The notes beneath the pieces were generated by a model. The model was not told the DNA's origin and searched no databases. It was given only the letters and a program-made list of their open reading frames with translations. Below, piece by piece: positions 1 to 9,112 of a stretch of 64,000 nucleotides of DNA (position 1 is the first letter of the stretch; every line of letters begins with the position of its first letter). Made by a program: the position numbers and the translations under genes. Source of the stretch: Roseomonas sp. KE2513 (lineage in GTDB: Bacteria; Pseudomonadota; Alphaproteobacteria; Acetobacterales; Acetobacteraceae). The stretch covers positions 186,001 to 250,000 of the forward strand of contig NZ_RCVR01000002.1 in the NCBI RefSeq assembly GCF_016107305.1, read 5' to 3'.

Positions 1-124
1 GGACGATGATGCGGACGGGGCGGTTGGGCCAGGGGTCGGCGGGGGCCGGGGCCTGCGCGCGGGCGGCTGGGGAGAGGCCGAGGGCGGCGGGGATCATCAG
101 GGCGCTGCGGCGCGGGATGGTCAT
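1..124 (-). CDS. Bug-family TTT substrate-binding protein (5' part only)
   Basis: The first 41 codons of a gene that runs out of the window at base 1. The N-terminus begins MTIPRRSALMIPAALG, has an Ala-rich signal peptide ending in ARAQA, and continues with DPWPNRPVRIIV, the first beta strand and entry motif of Bug-type periplasmic receptors of the tripartite tricarboxylate transporter family. Family members bind small carboxylates or similar solutes in the periplasm; the ligand cannot be told from this fragment. It is divergent from the opine dehydrogenase-like gene at 241. A second, complete Bug receptor lies at 1309-2280. Confidence 0.8.
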   Translation of the reverse strand, partial: MTIPRRSALMIPAALGLSPAARAQAPAPADPWPNRPVRIIV

Positions 125-240
125 GGGACGGTGCTTCCAGCGGGATCGGCGGAAGATTAGGCAGGAACCGGGCCGGGGCGGAAAGGTGGGCTTGCGATCG
201 GGCGGGTTCTGGTCGGCGGTCTCGGCGAGGAGGATAGGCG

Positions 241-1302
241 ATGCGGCTGAGCGTGCTGGGGGCGGGCGCGGTGGGGCCGGCGGCGGCGGTGCTGGCGGCT
301 TCGCGCGGGCATGAGGTGACGATCTGGTCGCCCTCCGGCCGCGGCACGGAGGGGATCGAGGGCGGAATGGAGGCGGAGGGGGCGCTCACCGGGCGCTTTC
401 CGCTGGGGGTGGCAAGGGACTTGGCGGAGGCACTGGCCGGGGCGGAGGTCGCGCTGCTGGCGGTGCCGGCCTACGCCTTTCCGGACCTGCTGCCACGGGT
501 CGCGGCGGCGCTGCCGGCGGCGCTGCCGCTGCTGATCTCGCCCGCGGCCTCGCTCGCGCCGCTGGCGCTGGACCGGATGCTGGCGGCGCGGGGCGTATCG
601 GCGCGGCGCGCCCCGATCGGGGCCATGGCGACCACGCCCGCCACGGCGCGGCGGCGGGGGCCGGGGCGGGTTCTCGTCGCGGCGGTGCGGGCAGCCGTGG
701 ATGTGGCGGCGGTGCCGGAGGGCGACGCGTCGGCAATGGGGGCGTTGGCGACCGCGCTCTTCGGCCATGCGAGCCCGGCGACCGGCGTGCTGGGCGCGGG
801 AATCGGCAATGCCAACCCGATCATCCACGCCGTGCTGGCGCTGACGAACGTCACGCGGATCGAGCGGGCGGAGGAGTGGCCGCAGTACGGGCTGATGACG
901 CCTGCCGCCTGCCGGATGATGGAGGCGCTGGCGGATGAGCGCGCGGCGCTGGCGGCGTGCTTCGGCTTCCCGGTGCTGAGCCTCGAGGAATCGCTGCACC
1001 GGGCGAATGGTGTGCCGCTCGGGCCGCTGGCAGGGATGGCGGCGCGAATCGCGGAGACGCGGGGCGCGGTGCTGGGCCCGGCGGAGATGGAGACGCGCTA
1101 CGTGACGGAGGACGTGCCCTACGGGCTCTCCTTCTATCTCTGGCTCGCGCGCGGGCGGGGGATCACCATGCCGGTGACGGAGGCGGTGGTTATGGCGCTG
1201 GAGGCGCTCTGGGGGCGCGACCTTCGGCGGAACCCGCTGCTGGATGGGCTGGATCCCGCGGGAATCGAGAATGCGCTCGCGGCCGGATACGGGCGGGCCT
1301 GA
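241..1302 (+). CDS. NAD/NADP octopine/nopaline dehydrogenase family protein
   Basis: A 353-residue cytosolic oxidoreductase. An N-terminal Rossmann fold shows GAGAVGPAAAVLAASRG at residues 7-23 and an acceptor loop around SPSGRG. The C-terminal half contains NANPIIHAVLALTNVTRIE (about 189-207), typical of the octopine dehydrogenase helical domain, whose conserved His belongs to the catalytic site in characterised opine dehydrogenases. The family reductively condenses an amino acid with an alpha-keto acid, or runs the reverse. It sits between two Bug-type solute receptors, so a role in using an imported carboxylate or opine-like compound is possible; that is inference. The substrate is unknown. 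The downstream convergent gene ends 6 bp away. Confidence 0.8.
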   Translation: MRLSVLGAGAVGPAAAVLAASRGHEVTIWSPSGRGTEGIEGGMEAEGALTGRFPLGVARDLAEALAGAEVALLAVPAYAFPDLLPRVAAALPAALPLLISPAASLAPLALDRMLAARGVSARRAPIGAMATTPATARRRGPGRVLVAAVRAAVDVAAVPEGDASAMGALATALFGHASPATGVLGAGIGNANPIIHAVLALTNVTRIERAEEWPQYGLMTPAACRMMEALADERAALAACFGFPVLSLEESLHRANGVPLGPLAGMAARIAETRGAVLGPAEMETRYVTEDVPYGLSFYLWLARGRGITMPVTEAVVMALEALWGRDLRRNPLLDGLDPAGIENALAAGYGRA

Positions 1303-1308
1303 ACCGGT

Positions 1309-2280
1309 TCAGTCGAGGCGAATGTCGAGGGGTGCGGCGACGCGGGTCCAGCGAGCGAGGTCGTCCCGCAGGAGGGCGCCGAAGGCCGCTCCATCGGCGC
1401 CGTTGGGAGTGACGCCGAGCACGTCCAGGCGGGAGCGGACGAGGTCGGTGGCCATGGCTTGGCGGAAGGCCTCCGTCAGGCGAGCGACGACCGGCGCCGG
1501 GGTGCGGGCGGGGGCGGAAAGGCCGGTCCAGATGCTCGCGTCGAAATCCGGCACACCGGATTCAATGAGGGTGGGAATGTCGGGCGTGGCGGGGAAGCGC
1601 TCGCGGGAAGTGACGGCCACCACCTTGAACTGCGCCCCGCCGGCGGCGAGCACGGATGGGACGGAGACGAACATCGTTGCGATCCGTCCGGCCGCGAGAT
1701 CGTTGAAGGCCCCCGCTGCGCCCCGGTAGGGTACGTGCTCGAGGTTGAGGTGCTCGCGCGCCTTCAGATCCTCCATGATAAGGTGGGTGTTCGTGCCGAT
1801 GCCGGTGGAAGCATAGGGCAGCGGCCGCGTTACCTCGCGCGCCAGGCGCAGCAGGCCCTGGGCGTCGGTGACATTCAGCTGCGGGGCGGCGAGCAGCGCC
1901 ACCGGGCTGTCGCTGAGATGGAGGACCGGGGTGAAGTCGGCGATCGGGTCGTAGGGCAGGTGGCGGCCGATGGCCTTGGCGATGGTGAGCTGGCCGGCGG
2001 TCGCGAGGAGGACCGTCTGGCCGTCCGGTGCGGCGCGGGCCACGGCCTCGGCGCCCAGCACGCCGCCGGCGCCGGCACGGTTCTCCACCACCACGGTCTG
2101 CCCGAGGATCGGGCCGGCGGCCTGGGCGAGGAGGCGGCCCAGCACGTCCTGCGAGCCGCCAGGGGCGAAGGGCACGACCAGCCGCACGGGCCCGTCCGGC
2201 GACCAGCGGGGCTGGGCGCGGGCGGCGCGCGGGGCGGCGGGCGCGAGGGCGGCGAGAGAGAGGAGAGCGCGGCGCTTCAT
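1309..2280 (-). CDS. Bug-family TTT substrate-binding protein
   Basis: A 323-residue periplasmic receptor of the tripartite tricarboxylate transporter family. The start at 2280 gives a twin-basic signal peptide (MKRRALLSLAALAPAAPRA) followed by QPRWSPDGPVRLVVPFAPGG, the conserved first strand and ligand loop; VVENRAGAGGVLGAEAVARA (about 60-80) is the second family hallmark. The frame stays open upstream to 2823, but that part lies over the LysR gene and lacks Bug features. No TTT membrane components lie nearby, which is normal for this expanded family in betaproteobacteria and Acetobacteraceae. The gene is divergent from the LysR gene at 2393, so LysR could control it as well as the fds operon. 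The ligand is unknown. Confidence 0.85.
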   Translation of the reverse strand: MKRRALLSLAALAPAAPRAARAQPRWSPDGPVRLVVPFAPGGSQDVLGRLLAQAAGPILGQTVVVENRAGAGGVLGAEAVARAAPDGQTVLLATAGQLTIAKAIGRHLPYDPIADFTPVLHLSDSPVALLAAPQLNVTDAQGLLRLAREVTRPLPYASTGIGTNTHLIMEDLKAREHLNLEHVPYRGAAGAFNDLAAGRIATMFVSVPSVLAAGGAQFKVVAVTSRERFPATPDIPTLIESGVPDFDASIWTGLSAPARTPAPVVARLTEAFRQAMATDLVRSRLDVLGVTPNGADGAAFGALLRDDLARWTRVAAPLDIRLD

Positions 2281-2392
2281 AGGCTGGTCCTTGATCCGGG
2301 TGGGACCATAGCCCCGGGCGGTCAGGCGGCCAGCCCTCGGTGCCGCTTGCCAGCCCTGGCGGGCGCCCCTCTCATGCCCGGCGGGAGGATGC

Positions 2393-3289
2393 ATGCTCGA
2401 CAAGCTCGGATTCCTCGTCGCCGTCGCGCGGGAGCGGAACTTCCGGCGCGCTGCCGAGGCCTGCGGGGTGGCGCAGCCGACGCTTTCAGCGGGGATCAAG
2501 GGGCTGGAGGCGGAGCTGGGGGTGCTGCTGGTGCACCGCTCCTCACGCTTCCAGCGGCTGACACCGGAGGGGGAGAAGGTTGTCGCCTGGGGCCAGCGGA
2601 TGCTGGCCGACGCGCGGGCGATGCGGCAGGAGTTGCAGGTGGCGCGCGGCGGGCTGGCCGGACACCTGCGGCTGGCGGTGGTCCCCACGGCCCTGGCGCT
2701 GGTGCCGCTGCTGACGCTCGCCTGCCGCAGGCGCAACCCGGGGATCCGCTTCACCATCCTCTCCCACACCTCGGAGGCCATCGTGGACATGCTCGCGAGC
2801 TTCGAGGCGGATGCGGGCATCACCTATCTCGGCAACGAGCCGCTGGGCTCGGTGCGGAGTGTGCCGCTCTCGACCGAGCGCTACCGGCTGGTGGTGCCGG
2901 CGGGTTCGCGCTGGGGTGGACGGCCCTCGGTGGCCTGGGCGGAGTTGGCGGGAGAATCGCTCTGCCTGCTGACGCCGGACATGCAGAACCGGCGGATCAT
3001 GGACCGGCTGATGCAACAGGCCGGGGTGGAGCCGGCGGCAAGCGTTGAGTCGAACTCCATTGTCGCCTTGATCGCCCATGTTCGCAGTGGAGAATGGATG
3101 ACGGTGCTGCCCGAGAGCGTAGCGAACACACTTGGCTCCGCAGCCGGGCTCCAGGCCATCCCGCTGGTCTCGCCGGATGCTGAGTACCGGATCGGGCTGG
3201 TGGTGCCGGTACAGGCCCCGACGCCACCCCTGACCGCTGCCCTGATGACGGCCGCGCAGGAGCTGGCGGGCGGCGCAACGCCACCTTGA
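2393..3289 (+). CDS. LysR-family transcriptional regulator, FdsR/CbbR-like position
   Basis: A 298-residue LysR-type regulator. Residues 1-60 form the winged helix-turn-helix (FLVAVARERNFRRAAEACGV, then QPTLSAGIKGLEAELGVLLV), followed by the two-lobed effector-binding domain. A GGGAGG ribosome binding site precedes the ATG. It lies immediately upstream of and parallel to fdsG, with 98 bp between them. In Cupriavidus necator a LysR-type regulator, FdsR, lies next to the fds genes and controls them; the same role here is inferred from position. A GATAG-N7-CTATC repeat overlapping its stop codon is a candidate target. It might instead or also serve the divergent Bug gene. Confidence 0.85.
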   Translation: MLDKLGFLVAVARERNFRRAAEACGVAQPTLSAGIKGLEAELGVLLVHRSSRFQRLTPEGEKVVAWGQRMLADARAMRQELQVARGGLAGHLRLAVVPTALALVPLLTLACRRRNPGIRFTILSHTSEAIVDMLASFEADAGITYLGNEPLGSVRSVPLSTERYRLVVPAGSRWGGRPSVAWAELAGESLCLLTPDMQNRRIMDRLMQQAGVEPAASVESNSIVALIAHVRSGEWMTVLPESVANTLGSAAGLQAIPLVSPDAEYRIGLVVPVQAPTPPLTAALMTAAQELAGGATPP

Positions 3290-3304
3290 TAGGAATGTTC
3301 TATC
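3288..3304. promoter_or_regulatory. LysR-type box upstream of the fds operon
   Basis: GATAGGAATGTTCTATC is a perfect inverted repeat with 5-bp arms and a 7-bp spacer. It contains ATAG-N7-CTAT, which fits the T-N11-A rule of LysR-regulator sites. It overlaps the lysR stop codon and lies about 84 bp upstream of the fdsG start, where an activator would bind. Binding by the adjacent LysR protein is inferred, not shown. Confidence 0.45.
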
Positions 3305-3387
3305 GCGGCACGGAAATGGCGCCTTGATCCCGGGGGGATCGATCCGGAGAATCGTGCGATTCAGAGAACTGGAGTTGAAGGCGAAGC

Positions 3388-3894
3388 ATGCTGCCCGGCG
3401 CCACCCTTTCGCGCGGCCCCGCCCCTACTCCTCATTGGGATGATGCCGTCGCCAGCGAGATCATCGCCGGTCATGCGGGCCTTGAAGGAGCCATGCTGCC
3501 GATCCTGCACGCGCTGCAGGAGAGGTTCGGCTGCGTGCCGCACGAGGCCGTGCCGCTGGTGGCCGAGGCGCTGAACCTTTCGCGCGCCGAGGTGCACGGC
3601 GTCGTCACCTTCTACCATGACTACCGCGCCACCCCGCCCGGCCGGCACGTACTGAAGCTCTGCCGGGCGGAGGCCTGCCAGGCGATGGGCGCGGAGGCGC
3701 TCTCGGCGGGGCTGATGCGGCGGCTCGGGCTGGAATGGCACGGCACCACGGCCGATGGCAGCCTGACGCTGGAGCCGGCCTTCTGCCTCGGCCTTTGCGC
3801 TTGCGCGCCAGCGGCGCTGCTGGATGGCGAGCCGATGGCGCGGTTGAACGACGCGGCGCTGGACGAGGTTGTGGCGGAGGTGCGGCGCGCATGA
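3388..3894 (+). CDS. fdsG: NAD-dependent formate dehydrogenase gamma subunit FdsG
   Basis: A 168-residue NuoE-like subunit of the soluble NAD-linked formate dehydrogenase. It has a helical N-terminus (LPILHALQERFGCVPHEAV) and a thioredoxin-like [2Fe-2S] domain. The cluster ligands are Cys92 and Cys97 (C-x4-C) and Cys133 and Cys137 (CLGLC). It is expected to bind FdsB and form part of the electron path between the molybdenum subunit and FMN. First gene of fdsGBACD; its TGA overlaps the fdsB ATG as ATGA, which points to translational coupling. The free-standing NuoE homologue of complex I is the alternative, but the fdsA and fdsC neighbours settle the assignment. Confidence 0.95.
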   Translation: MLPGATLSRGPAPTPHWDDAVASEIIAGHAGLEGAMLPILHALQERFGCVPHEAVPLVAEALNLSRAEVHGVVTFYHDYRATPPGRHVLKLCRAEACQAMGAEALSAGLMRRLGLEWHGTTADGSLTLEPAFCLGLCACAPAALLDGEPMARLNDAALDEVVAEVRRA

Positions 3895-5450
3895 CGCGGA
3901 TCTATCTGCCACGGGACGCGGCTGCCCTGGCGCTTGGCGCGGAGGCCGTGCTGCGCGCGCTGCGGGCTGAGGCCTCGCGACGTGGCGTGGTGCTGGAGGT
4001 GGTGCGCACGGGATCGCGCGGCGCCGTCTGGCTGGAGCCGTTGCTGGAGGTGGAGACCGCGGAAGGGCGGATCGGTTACGGCCCCGTGCGGGCGGCGGAC
4101 GTGGCGGGGCTGCTCGACGCTGGACTGCTGGAGGGCGGCGCGCATCCGCTGCGGATCGGGCGGCCGGAAGAGCACCCCTGGTTCGCCGGTCAGACGCGGC
4201 TGACCTTCGCACGATGCGGCATCGTCGATCCCGCCTCGGCCGAGGATTACGTCGCGCATGGCGGCTTCGCGGGGCTCGCGAAGGCGCTGGCGATGAGCGG
4301 CGAGGCGATCATCGACGAGGTGAAGCTTTCGGGGCTGCGCGGGCGTGGCGGCGCGGGCTTCCCCACGGGCATCAAGTGGAACACGGTGCGGCTGGCGGAG
4401 GCCGATCGCAAATACATCGTCTGCAACGCGGACGAGGGCGACAGCGGCACCTTCGCCGACCGGATGCTGATGGAGGGCGATCCTTTCCTGCTGATCGAGG
4501 GGATGGCCATCGCGGGCGTCGCGGTGGGGGCGACGAAGGGCTATGTCTACACGCGCTCGGAGTACCCGCACGCGGTGCGGGCGATGCGCGCTGCGATCCT
4601 CGCGGCGCGGCGCGCGGGCTGGCTGGGCAAGGACATCCGCGGCTCCGGCCACGCCTTCGACATGGAGGTGCGCGTCGGAGCAGGCGCCTATATCTGCGGC
4701 GAGGAGACCTCGCTGCTGAACTCGCTGGAGGGCAAGCGCGGCGTGGTGCGCGCCAAGCCGCCGCTGCCGGCCATCGAGGGGCTGTTCGGCAAGCCGACGG
4801 TCGTGAACAACGTGCTCTCTTTCGCCGCCGTGCCCTGGATCATGGAGCACGGGGCGAAGGCCTATGCGGATTTCGGCACCGGCCGCTCGCTCGGCACGCT
4901 GGCGGTGCAGATCGCCGGCAACGTGCGGCGGGGCGGGCTGGTGGAACTGCCCTTTGGCCTGCCGCTGCGCGCCGTGATCGAGGAATGGGGCGGCGGCACC
5001 GCGACGGGTCGGCCCTTCCGCGCGGTGCAGGTGGGCGGGCCGCTCGGCGCCTATTTCCCGGAGAGCCTGCTCGACACGCCCATGGATTACGAGGCCTTCG
5101 CGCGCGCCGGCGGGTTGCTGGGCCATGGCGGGTTGACGGTGTTCGACGACAGCGTGAACCTCTCGCGCCAGGCGCGCTTCGCCTTCGAGTTCTGCGCGGC
5201 CGAGAGCTGCGGCAAGTGCACGCCCTGCCGGATCGGCGCCGTGCGCGGCGTGGAGGTGATCGACCGCATCACCGCCGGCGTCGAGACGGCAAGGAACTTC
5301 GCCGTGCTGGACGACCTGCTGGAGGTGATGACCGACGCCTCGCTCTGCGCCATGGGCGGGCTGACGCCCATCCCCGTGGGCAGCGCGCTGAAGCACTTCC
5401 CGGAGGATTTCGACGCCACCACCCGCCGCCTTCCCCAGGCGGCGGAGTGA
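3891..5450 (+). CDS. fdsB: NAD-dependent formate dehydrogenase beta subunit FdsB
   Basis: A 519-residue flavoprotein subunit, NuoF-like with an N-terminal thioredoxin-like extension (about 1-105). GRGGAGFPTG at 151-160 is the FMN loop, and GAGAYICGEETSLLNSLEG at 264-282 belongs to the NADH/FMN region. The [4Fe-4S] ligands are Cys440, Cys443, Cys446 (ESCGKCTPCRIG) and Cys486. It passes formate electrons to NAD+. The start at 3891 is chosen because it overlaps the fdsG stop and gives the family N-terminus; the frame is open further upstream, but only as an overlap with fdsG. A 13-bp gap containing GAGGAGG separates it from fdsA. Confidence 0.95.
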   Translation: MTRIYLPRDAAALALGAEAVLRALRAEASRRGVVLEVVRTGSRGAVWLEPLLEVETAEGRIGYGPVRAADVAGLLDAGLLEGGAHPLRIGRPEEHPWFAGQTRLTFARCGIVDPASAEDYVAHGGFAGLAKALAMSGEAIIDEVKLSGLRGRGGAGFPTGIKWNTVRLAEADRKYIVCNADEGDSGTFADRMLMEGDPFLLIEGMAIAGVAVGATKGYVYTRSEYPHAVRAMRAAILAARRAGWLGKDIRGSGHAFDMEVRVGAGAYICGEETSLLNSLEGKRGVVRAKPPLPAIEGLFGKPTVVNNVLSFAAVPWIMEHGAKAYADFGTGRSLGTLAVQIAGNVRRGGLVELPFGLPLRAVIEEWGGGTATGRPFRAVQVGGPLGAYFPESLLDTPMDYEAFARAGGLLGHGGLTVFDDSVNLSRQARFAFEFCAAESCGKCTPCRIGAVRGVEVIDRITAGVETARNFAVLDDLLEVMTDASLCAMGGLTPIPVGSALKHFPEDFDATTRRLPQAAE

Positions 5451-5463
5451 GGAGGATCGACGC

Positions 5464-8313
5464 ATGCCCCTGATCCAGGAAACCGACTTCGGCACGCCGA
5501 TCCGGCTGGCCGAGAACACCGTGACGCTCACCATCGACGGGCAGGCCGTGGCGGTGCCGAAGGGCACCTCCGTGATGGCGGCCGCGATGACGCTGGGAAC
5601 GAAGGTTCCGAAGCTTTGCGCGACCGACAACCTGGAGCCCTTCGGCTCCTGCCGCCTCTGCATCGTGCAGATCGAGGGACGGCGCGGCTTCCCGGCCTCC
5701 TGCACCACGCCCGTCGAGGCGGGGATGGTGGTGCACACGCAGAACGAGGCTATTGCCAAGCGCCGGCGGGGGGTAATGGAGCTCTACATCTCCGACCACC
5801 CGCTGGACTGCCTCACCTGCTCCGCCAACGGCGACTGCGAGCTGCAGGACATGGCCGGCGCCGTCGGGCTGCGCGAGGTGCGCTACGGCTATGACGGCGC
5901 GAACCATCTCGACGCGCCGAAGGACGAGAGCAATCCGTACTTCACTTTCGAGGCGTCGAAGTGCATCGCGTGCTCGCGCTGCATCCGCGCCTGCGAGGAG
6001 GTGCAGGGCACCTTCGCTCTGACGATGGAGGGGCGCGGCTTCGATTCGAAGGTCTCGCCCGGCGGCACGGACTTCATGGGTTCGGAATGCGTCTCCTGCG
6101 GCGCCTGCGTGCAGGCCTGCCCGACGGCGACGCTGAACGAGAAGTCGGTCGTGGCGCTGGGCACGCCGGAGCACTCGGTGGTGACGACCTGCGCCTATTG
6201 CGGCGTCGGCTGCTCCTTCAAGGCGGAGATGAAGGGCGACAGGCTCGTCCGCATGGTCCCCTACAAGGACGGCAAGGCGAATGAGGGCCATTCCTGCGTC
6301 AAGGGGCGCTTCGCCTTCGGTTACGCAACGCACAAGGACCGCATCACGAAGCCGATGATCCGCACGCGGATCACCGATCCCTGGCGGCAGGTGAGCTGGG
6401 AGGAGGCGGTGAGGCACGCGGCCTCCGAGCTGCGGCGGATCCAGCGGGACTATGGGACGGACGCGATCGGGGGGATCACCTCCTCCCGTTGCACGAACGA
6501 GGAGACCTTCCTTGTTCAGAAGATGATCCGCGGGGCCTTCGGGAACAACAACGTCGATACCTGCGCGCGCGTCTGCCACTCGCCCACGGGCTATGGGCTG
6601 AAGACGACGCTCGGCACCTCCGCGGGAACGCAGGATTTCGCTTCGGTGGCAGATGCCGAGGTGATCTTCGTCATCGGCGCCAACCCGACGGACGGGCATC
6701 CGGTCTTCGCCTCCCGCATGAAGCGGCGGCTGCGGGAGGGGGCGCGTCTGATCGTCGCGGACCCGCGCCGCATCGACCTCGTGCGGACGCCGCATGTAGA
6801 GGCGGACTATCACCTGCAACTGCTGCCGGGCACCAATGTCGCTCTGATCAACGCCATCGCGCATGTGGTCGTGACGGAGGGGCTCGTCGCCGAGGATTAC
6901 GTGCGCGAACGCTGCGAACTCGCGGAGTTTGAGAGCTGGGCGCGCTTTATCGCGCAGGAGCGGAACTCGCCGGAGGCGGTGGAGCCGATCACGGGCGTGC
7001 CGGCGCGGATGCTGCGCGAGGCGGCGCGGCTCTACGCCACCGGTGGTGCCGCGGCCATCTATTACGGGCTGGGCGTGACGGAGCACAGCCAGGGCTCCAC
7101 CACCGTCATGGCCATGGCGAACCTCGCGATGGCCACGGGGAACATCGGCAAGCCCGGGGCGGGCGTGAACCCGCTGCGCGGGCAGAACAACGTGCAGGGC
7201 GCCTGCGACATGGGCTCCTTCCCGCACGAGTTCTCCGGCTACCGCCACGTCTCGGACGACGCGACGCGGGAGATGTTCGAGGCGATCTGGGGCGTGCCGC
7301 TCTCGCCCGAGCCGGGGCTGCGCATCCCGAACATGCTCGATGAAGCGGTGGGCGGCCGGTTCAAGGGCCTCTACGTGCAGGGGGAGGACATCGCGCAATC
7401 CGACCCGGACACGAAGCACGTCACCGCCGGGCTGGTGGCGATGGAATGCGTGATCGTGCAGGACCTCTTCCTCAACGAGACGGCGAAGTACGCGCATGTC
7501 TTCCTGCCCGGCTCTTCCTTCCTGGAGAAGGATGGGACCTTCACCAATGCGGAGCGGCGCATCAACCGCGTGCGGAGGGTGATGGCGCCGATGGGTGGGC
7601 TCGCGGATTGGGAGGGGGTGATGGCGCTCTCCAACGCGCTCGGCTTCCCGATGAATTACCGCCACCCCGGCGAGATCATGGACGAAATCGCGCGGCTGAC
7701 GCCGAGCTTCGCGGGCGTTTCCTACGCCAAGCTGGAGGAGGTCGGCTCCCTTCAGTGGCCGTGCAACGAGGACGCGCCGCTGGGCACGCCGATGATGCAT
7801 GTGGACCGCTTCGTGCGCGGCAAGGGCCGCTTCATGATCACGGAGTTCGTGCCGACGGATGAGCGAACGGGGGTCAAGTTCCCGCTGGTCCTGACCACGG
7901 GCCGCATCCTCTCGCAGTACAACGTGGGAGCGCAGACGCGACGGACGGAGAACAGCCGCTGGCACGAGGAGGACGTGCTGGAGATCCACCCCTTCGATGC
8001 CGAGTTGCGGGGCATCGAGGACGGGGAACTGGTCTCGCTCGAGAGCCGCTCCGGCGACATCTCGCTGCGCGCCAGGATCAGCGAGCGGATGCAGCCGGGG
8101 GTGGTCTACACGACCTTCCACCACGCCTCGACGGGCGCCAACGTCATCACGACCGACTACTCGGACTGGGCGACCAATTGCCCCGAATACAAGGTGACCG
8201 CCGTGCAGGTGCGCCGGACGAACCGGCCCTCCGCCTGGCAGGAGGAATTCGCCGAGGGCGAGACGAGGCTGAAGCGCATCGAGGCGAGGTTGGATGTCCC
8301 TGCCGCCGAGTAG
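5464..8313 (+). CDS. fdsA: NAD-dependent formate dehydrogenase alpha subunit FdsA (Mo-bisMGD)
   Basis: A 949-residue catalytic subunit that oxidises formate to CO2. From the N-terminus: a [2Fe-2S] ferredoxin domain (Cys52, 63, 66, 80), a His-Cys3 [4Fe-4S] site (His112, Cys116, 119, 125), two ferredoxin-type [4Fe-4S] motifs (Cys167, 170, 173, 177 and Cys209, 212, 215, 219), then a molybdopterin oxidoreductase domain with its own [4Fe-4S] motif (Cys243, 246, 250, 278). ARVCHSPTG supplies Cys371 as the expected Mo ligand, so this is a Cys rather than selenocysteine enzyme. The C-terminus has the dinucleotide-binding domain. Architecture and gene order match the oxygen-tolerant FdsABG enzymes of Cupriavidus and Rhodobacter. 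It overlaps fdsC by 20 bp. Confidence 0.96.
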   Translation: MPLIQETDFGTPIRLAENTVTLTIDGQAVAVPKGTSVMAAAMTLGTKVPKLCATDNLEPFGSCRLCIVQIEGRRGFPASCTTPVEAGMVVHTQNEAIAKRRRGVMELYISDHPLDCLTCSANGDCELQDMAGAVGLREVRYGYDGANHLDAPKDESNPYFTFEASKCIACSRCIRACEEVQGTFALTMEGRGFDSKVSPGGTDFMGSECVSCGACVQACPTATLNEKSVVALGTPEHSVVTTCAYCGVGCSFKAEMKGDRLVRMVPYKDGKANEGHSCVKGRFAFGYATHKDRITKPMIRTRITDPWRQVSWEEAVRHAASELRRIQRDYGTDAIGGITSSRCTNEETFLVQKMIRGAFGNNNVDTCARVCHSPTGYGLKTTLGTSAGTQDFASVADAEVIFVIGANPTDGHPVFASRMKRRLREGARLIVADPRRIDLVRTPHVEADYHLQLLPGTNVALINAIAHVVVTEGLVAEDYVRERCELAEFESWARFIAQERNSPEAVEPITGVPARMLREAARLYATGGAAAIYYGLGVTEHSQGSTTVMAMANLAMATGNIGKPGAGVNPLRGQNNVQGACDMGSFPHEFSGYRHVSDDATREMFEAIWGVPLSPEPGLRIPNMLDEAVGGRFKGLYVQGEDIAQSDPDTKHVTAGLVAMECVIVQDLFLNETAKYAHVFLPGSSFLEKDGTFTNAERRINRVRRVMAPMGGLADWEGVMALSNALGFPMNYRHPGEIMDEIARLTPSFAGVSYAKLEEVGSLQWPCNEDAPLGTPMMHVDRFVRGKGRFMITEFVPTDERTGVKFPLVLTTGRILSQYNVGAQTRRTENSRWHEEDVLEIHPFDAELRGIEDGELVSLESRSGDISLRARISERMQPGVVYTTFHHASTGANVITTDYSDWATNCPEYKVTAVQVRRTNRPSAWQEEFAEGETRLKRIEARLDVPAAE

Positions 8314-9112
8314 CCGGCCCGCCGAGGTGCTGGCGGTGGGGGCAGATGGCAGCCTCCGCCCCGGTATTCGCGCGGTGCCGGAGGAGGTGCCGGTCAGCCT
8401 CGTCTACTCCTCCGTTCCTTTCGCGGTGATGATGCTTACGCCGGGCGATCTCGAGGATTTCGCCTATGGCTTCAGCCTGACGGAGGGGATCGTCACCGAT
8501 GCCGCGGGCATCCGCGAGGTGGGGGTGGCTGAGGAGGAGCGTGGATTGCGGCTCGACATCCGGCTCGCCCCTTCGGACCTCAGCGCGCATCTTTCGCGCC
8601 GCCGCTCCATCGCAGGGCGTACGGGCTGCGGACTCTGCGGCATTGAGGAGCTGGACCAGATGCCGCAGGCGGCACGTCCCGATGGGCCAGCGCCCATAAT
8701 CGACACCGCCGCGATACGGCGCGCGCTGGCGGCGCTGGAGGCCGCGCAGCCGCTCAACGACGAGACGCGCGCGGTGCACGCTGCCGCCTTCGCCAGCGCC
8801 GACGGCACGCTGCGCGCGGTGCGCGAGGATGTCGGGCGGCACAACGCGCTCGACAAGCTCGTGGGCGCGGTGATGCGCGGCGGCATCGCGGCGGCGGAGG
8901 GTTTCGTGGTTGTGACCAGCCGCTGCTCCTTCGAGCTGGTGGAGAAGGCGGCCGCCATGGGCGCGCGCACGCTCGTCGCGATCTCGGCGCCCACGGCGCT
9001 CGCGCTCGTTCGTGCGCGGGCGCTCGACATGAACCTCGTGGCGGTGGCGCGGCGGGATGCGGTGGCGGTCTTCCATGGGATGGATCGCGTGAAGGAGACG
9101 GCGCGCGCGTGA
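8294..9112 (+). CDS. fdsC: Formate dehydrogenase accessory sulfurtransferase FdsC/FdhD
   Basis: A 272-residue cytosolic maturation factor. FdhD/FdsC proteins bind the bis-MGD cofactor and transfer sulfur so that the Mo centre of formate dehydrogenase gains its sulfido ligand. RTGCGLCGIEE places the conserved CxxC at Cys112 and Cys115. VREDVGRHNALDKLVG and VVVTSRCSFELVEKAAAMG are other family signatures. It starts 20 bp inside fdsA and its stop overlaps the fdsD GTG, so it is expected to be made together with the enzyme. fdhD would be an equally valid symbol; fdsC is used because of the operon. Confidence 0.94.
   Translation: MSLPPSSRPAEVLAVGADGSLRPGIRAVPEEVPVSLVYSSVPFAVMMLTPGDLEDFAYGFSLTEGIVTDAAGIREVGVAEEERGLRLDIRLAPSDLSAHLSRRRSIAGRTGCGLCGIEELDQMPQAARPDGPAPIIDTAAIRRALAALEAAQPLNDETRAVHAAAFASADGTLRAVREDVGRHNALDKLVGAVMRGGIAAAEGFVVVTSRCSFELVEKAAAMGARTLVAISAPTALALVRARALDMNLVAVARRDAVAVFHGMDRVKETARA

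Noticed and set aside
5269-8124. A 951-codon open frame antisense to fdsA
   Set aside because: It is a shadow of third-position GC in fdsA; its product is His/Arg/Asp-rich with no domain, while fdsA carries every expected motif.
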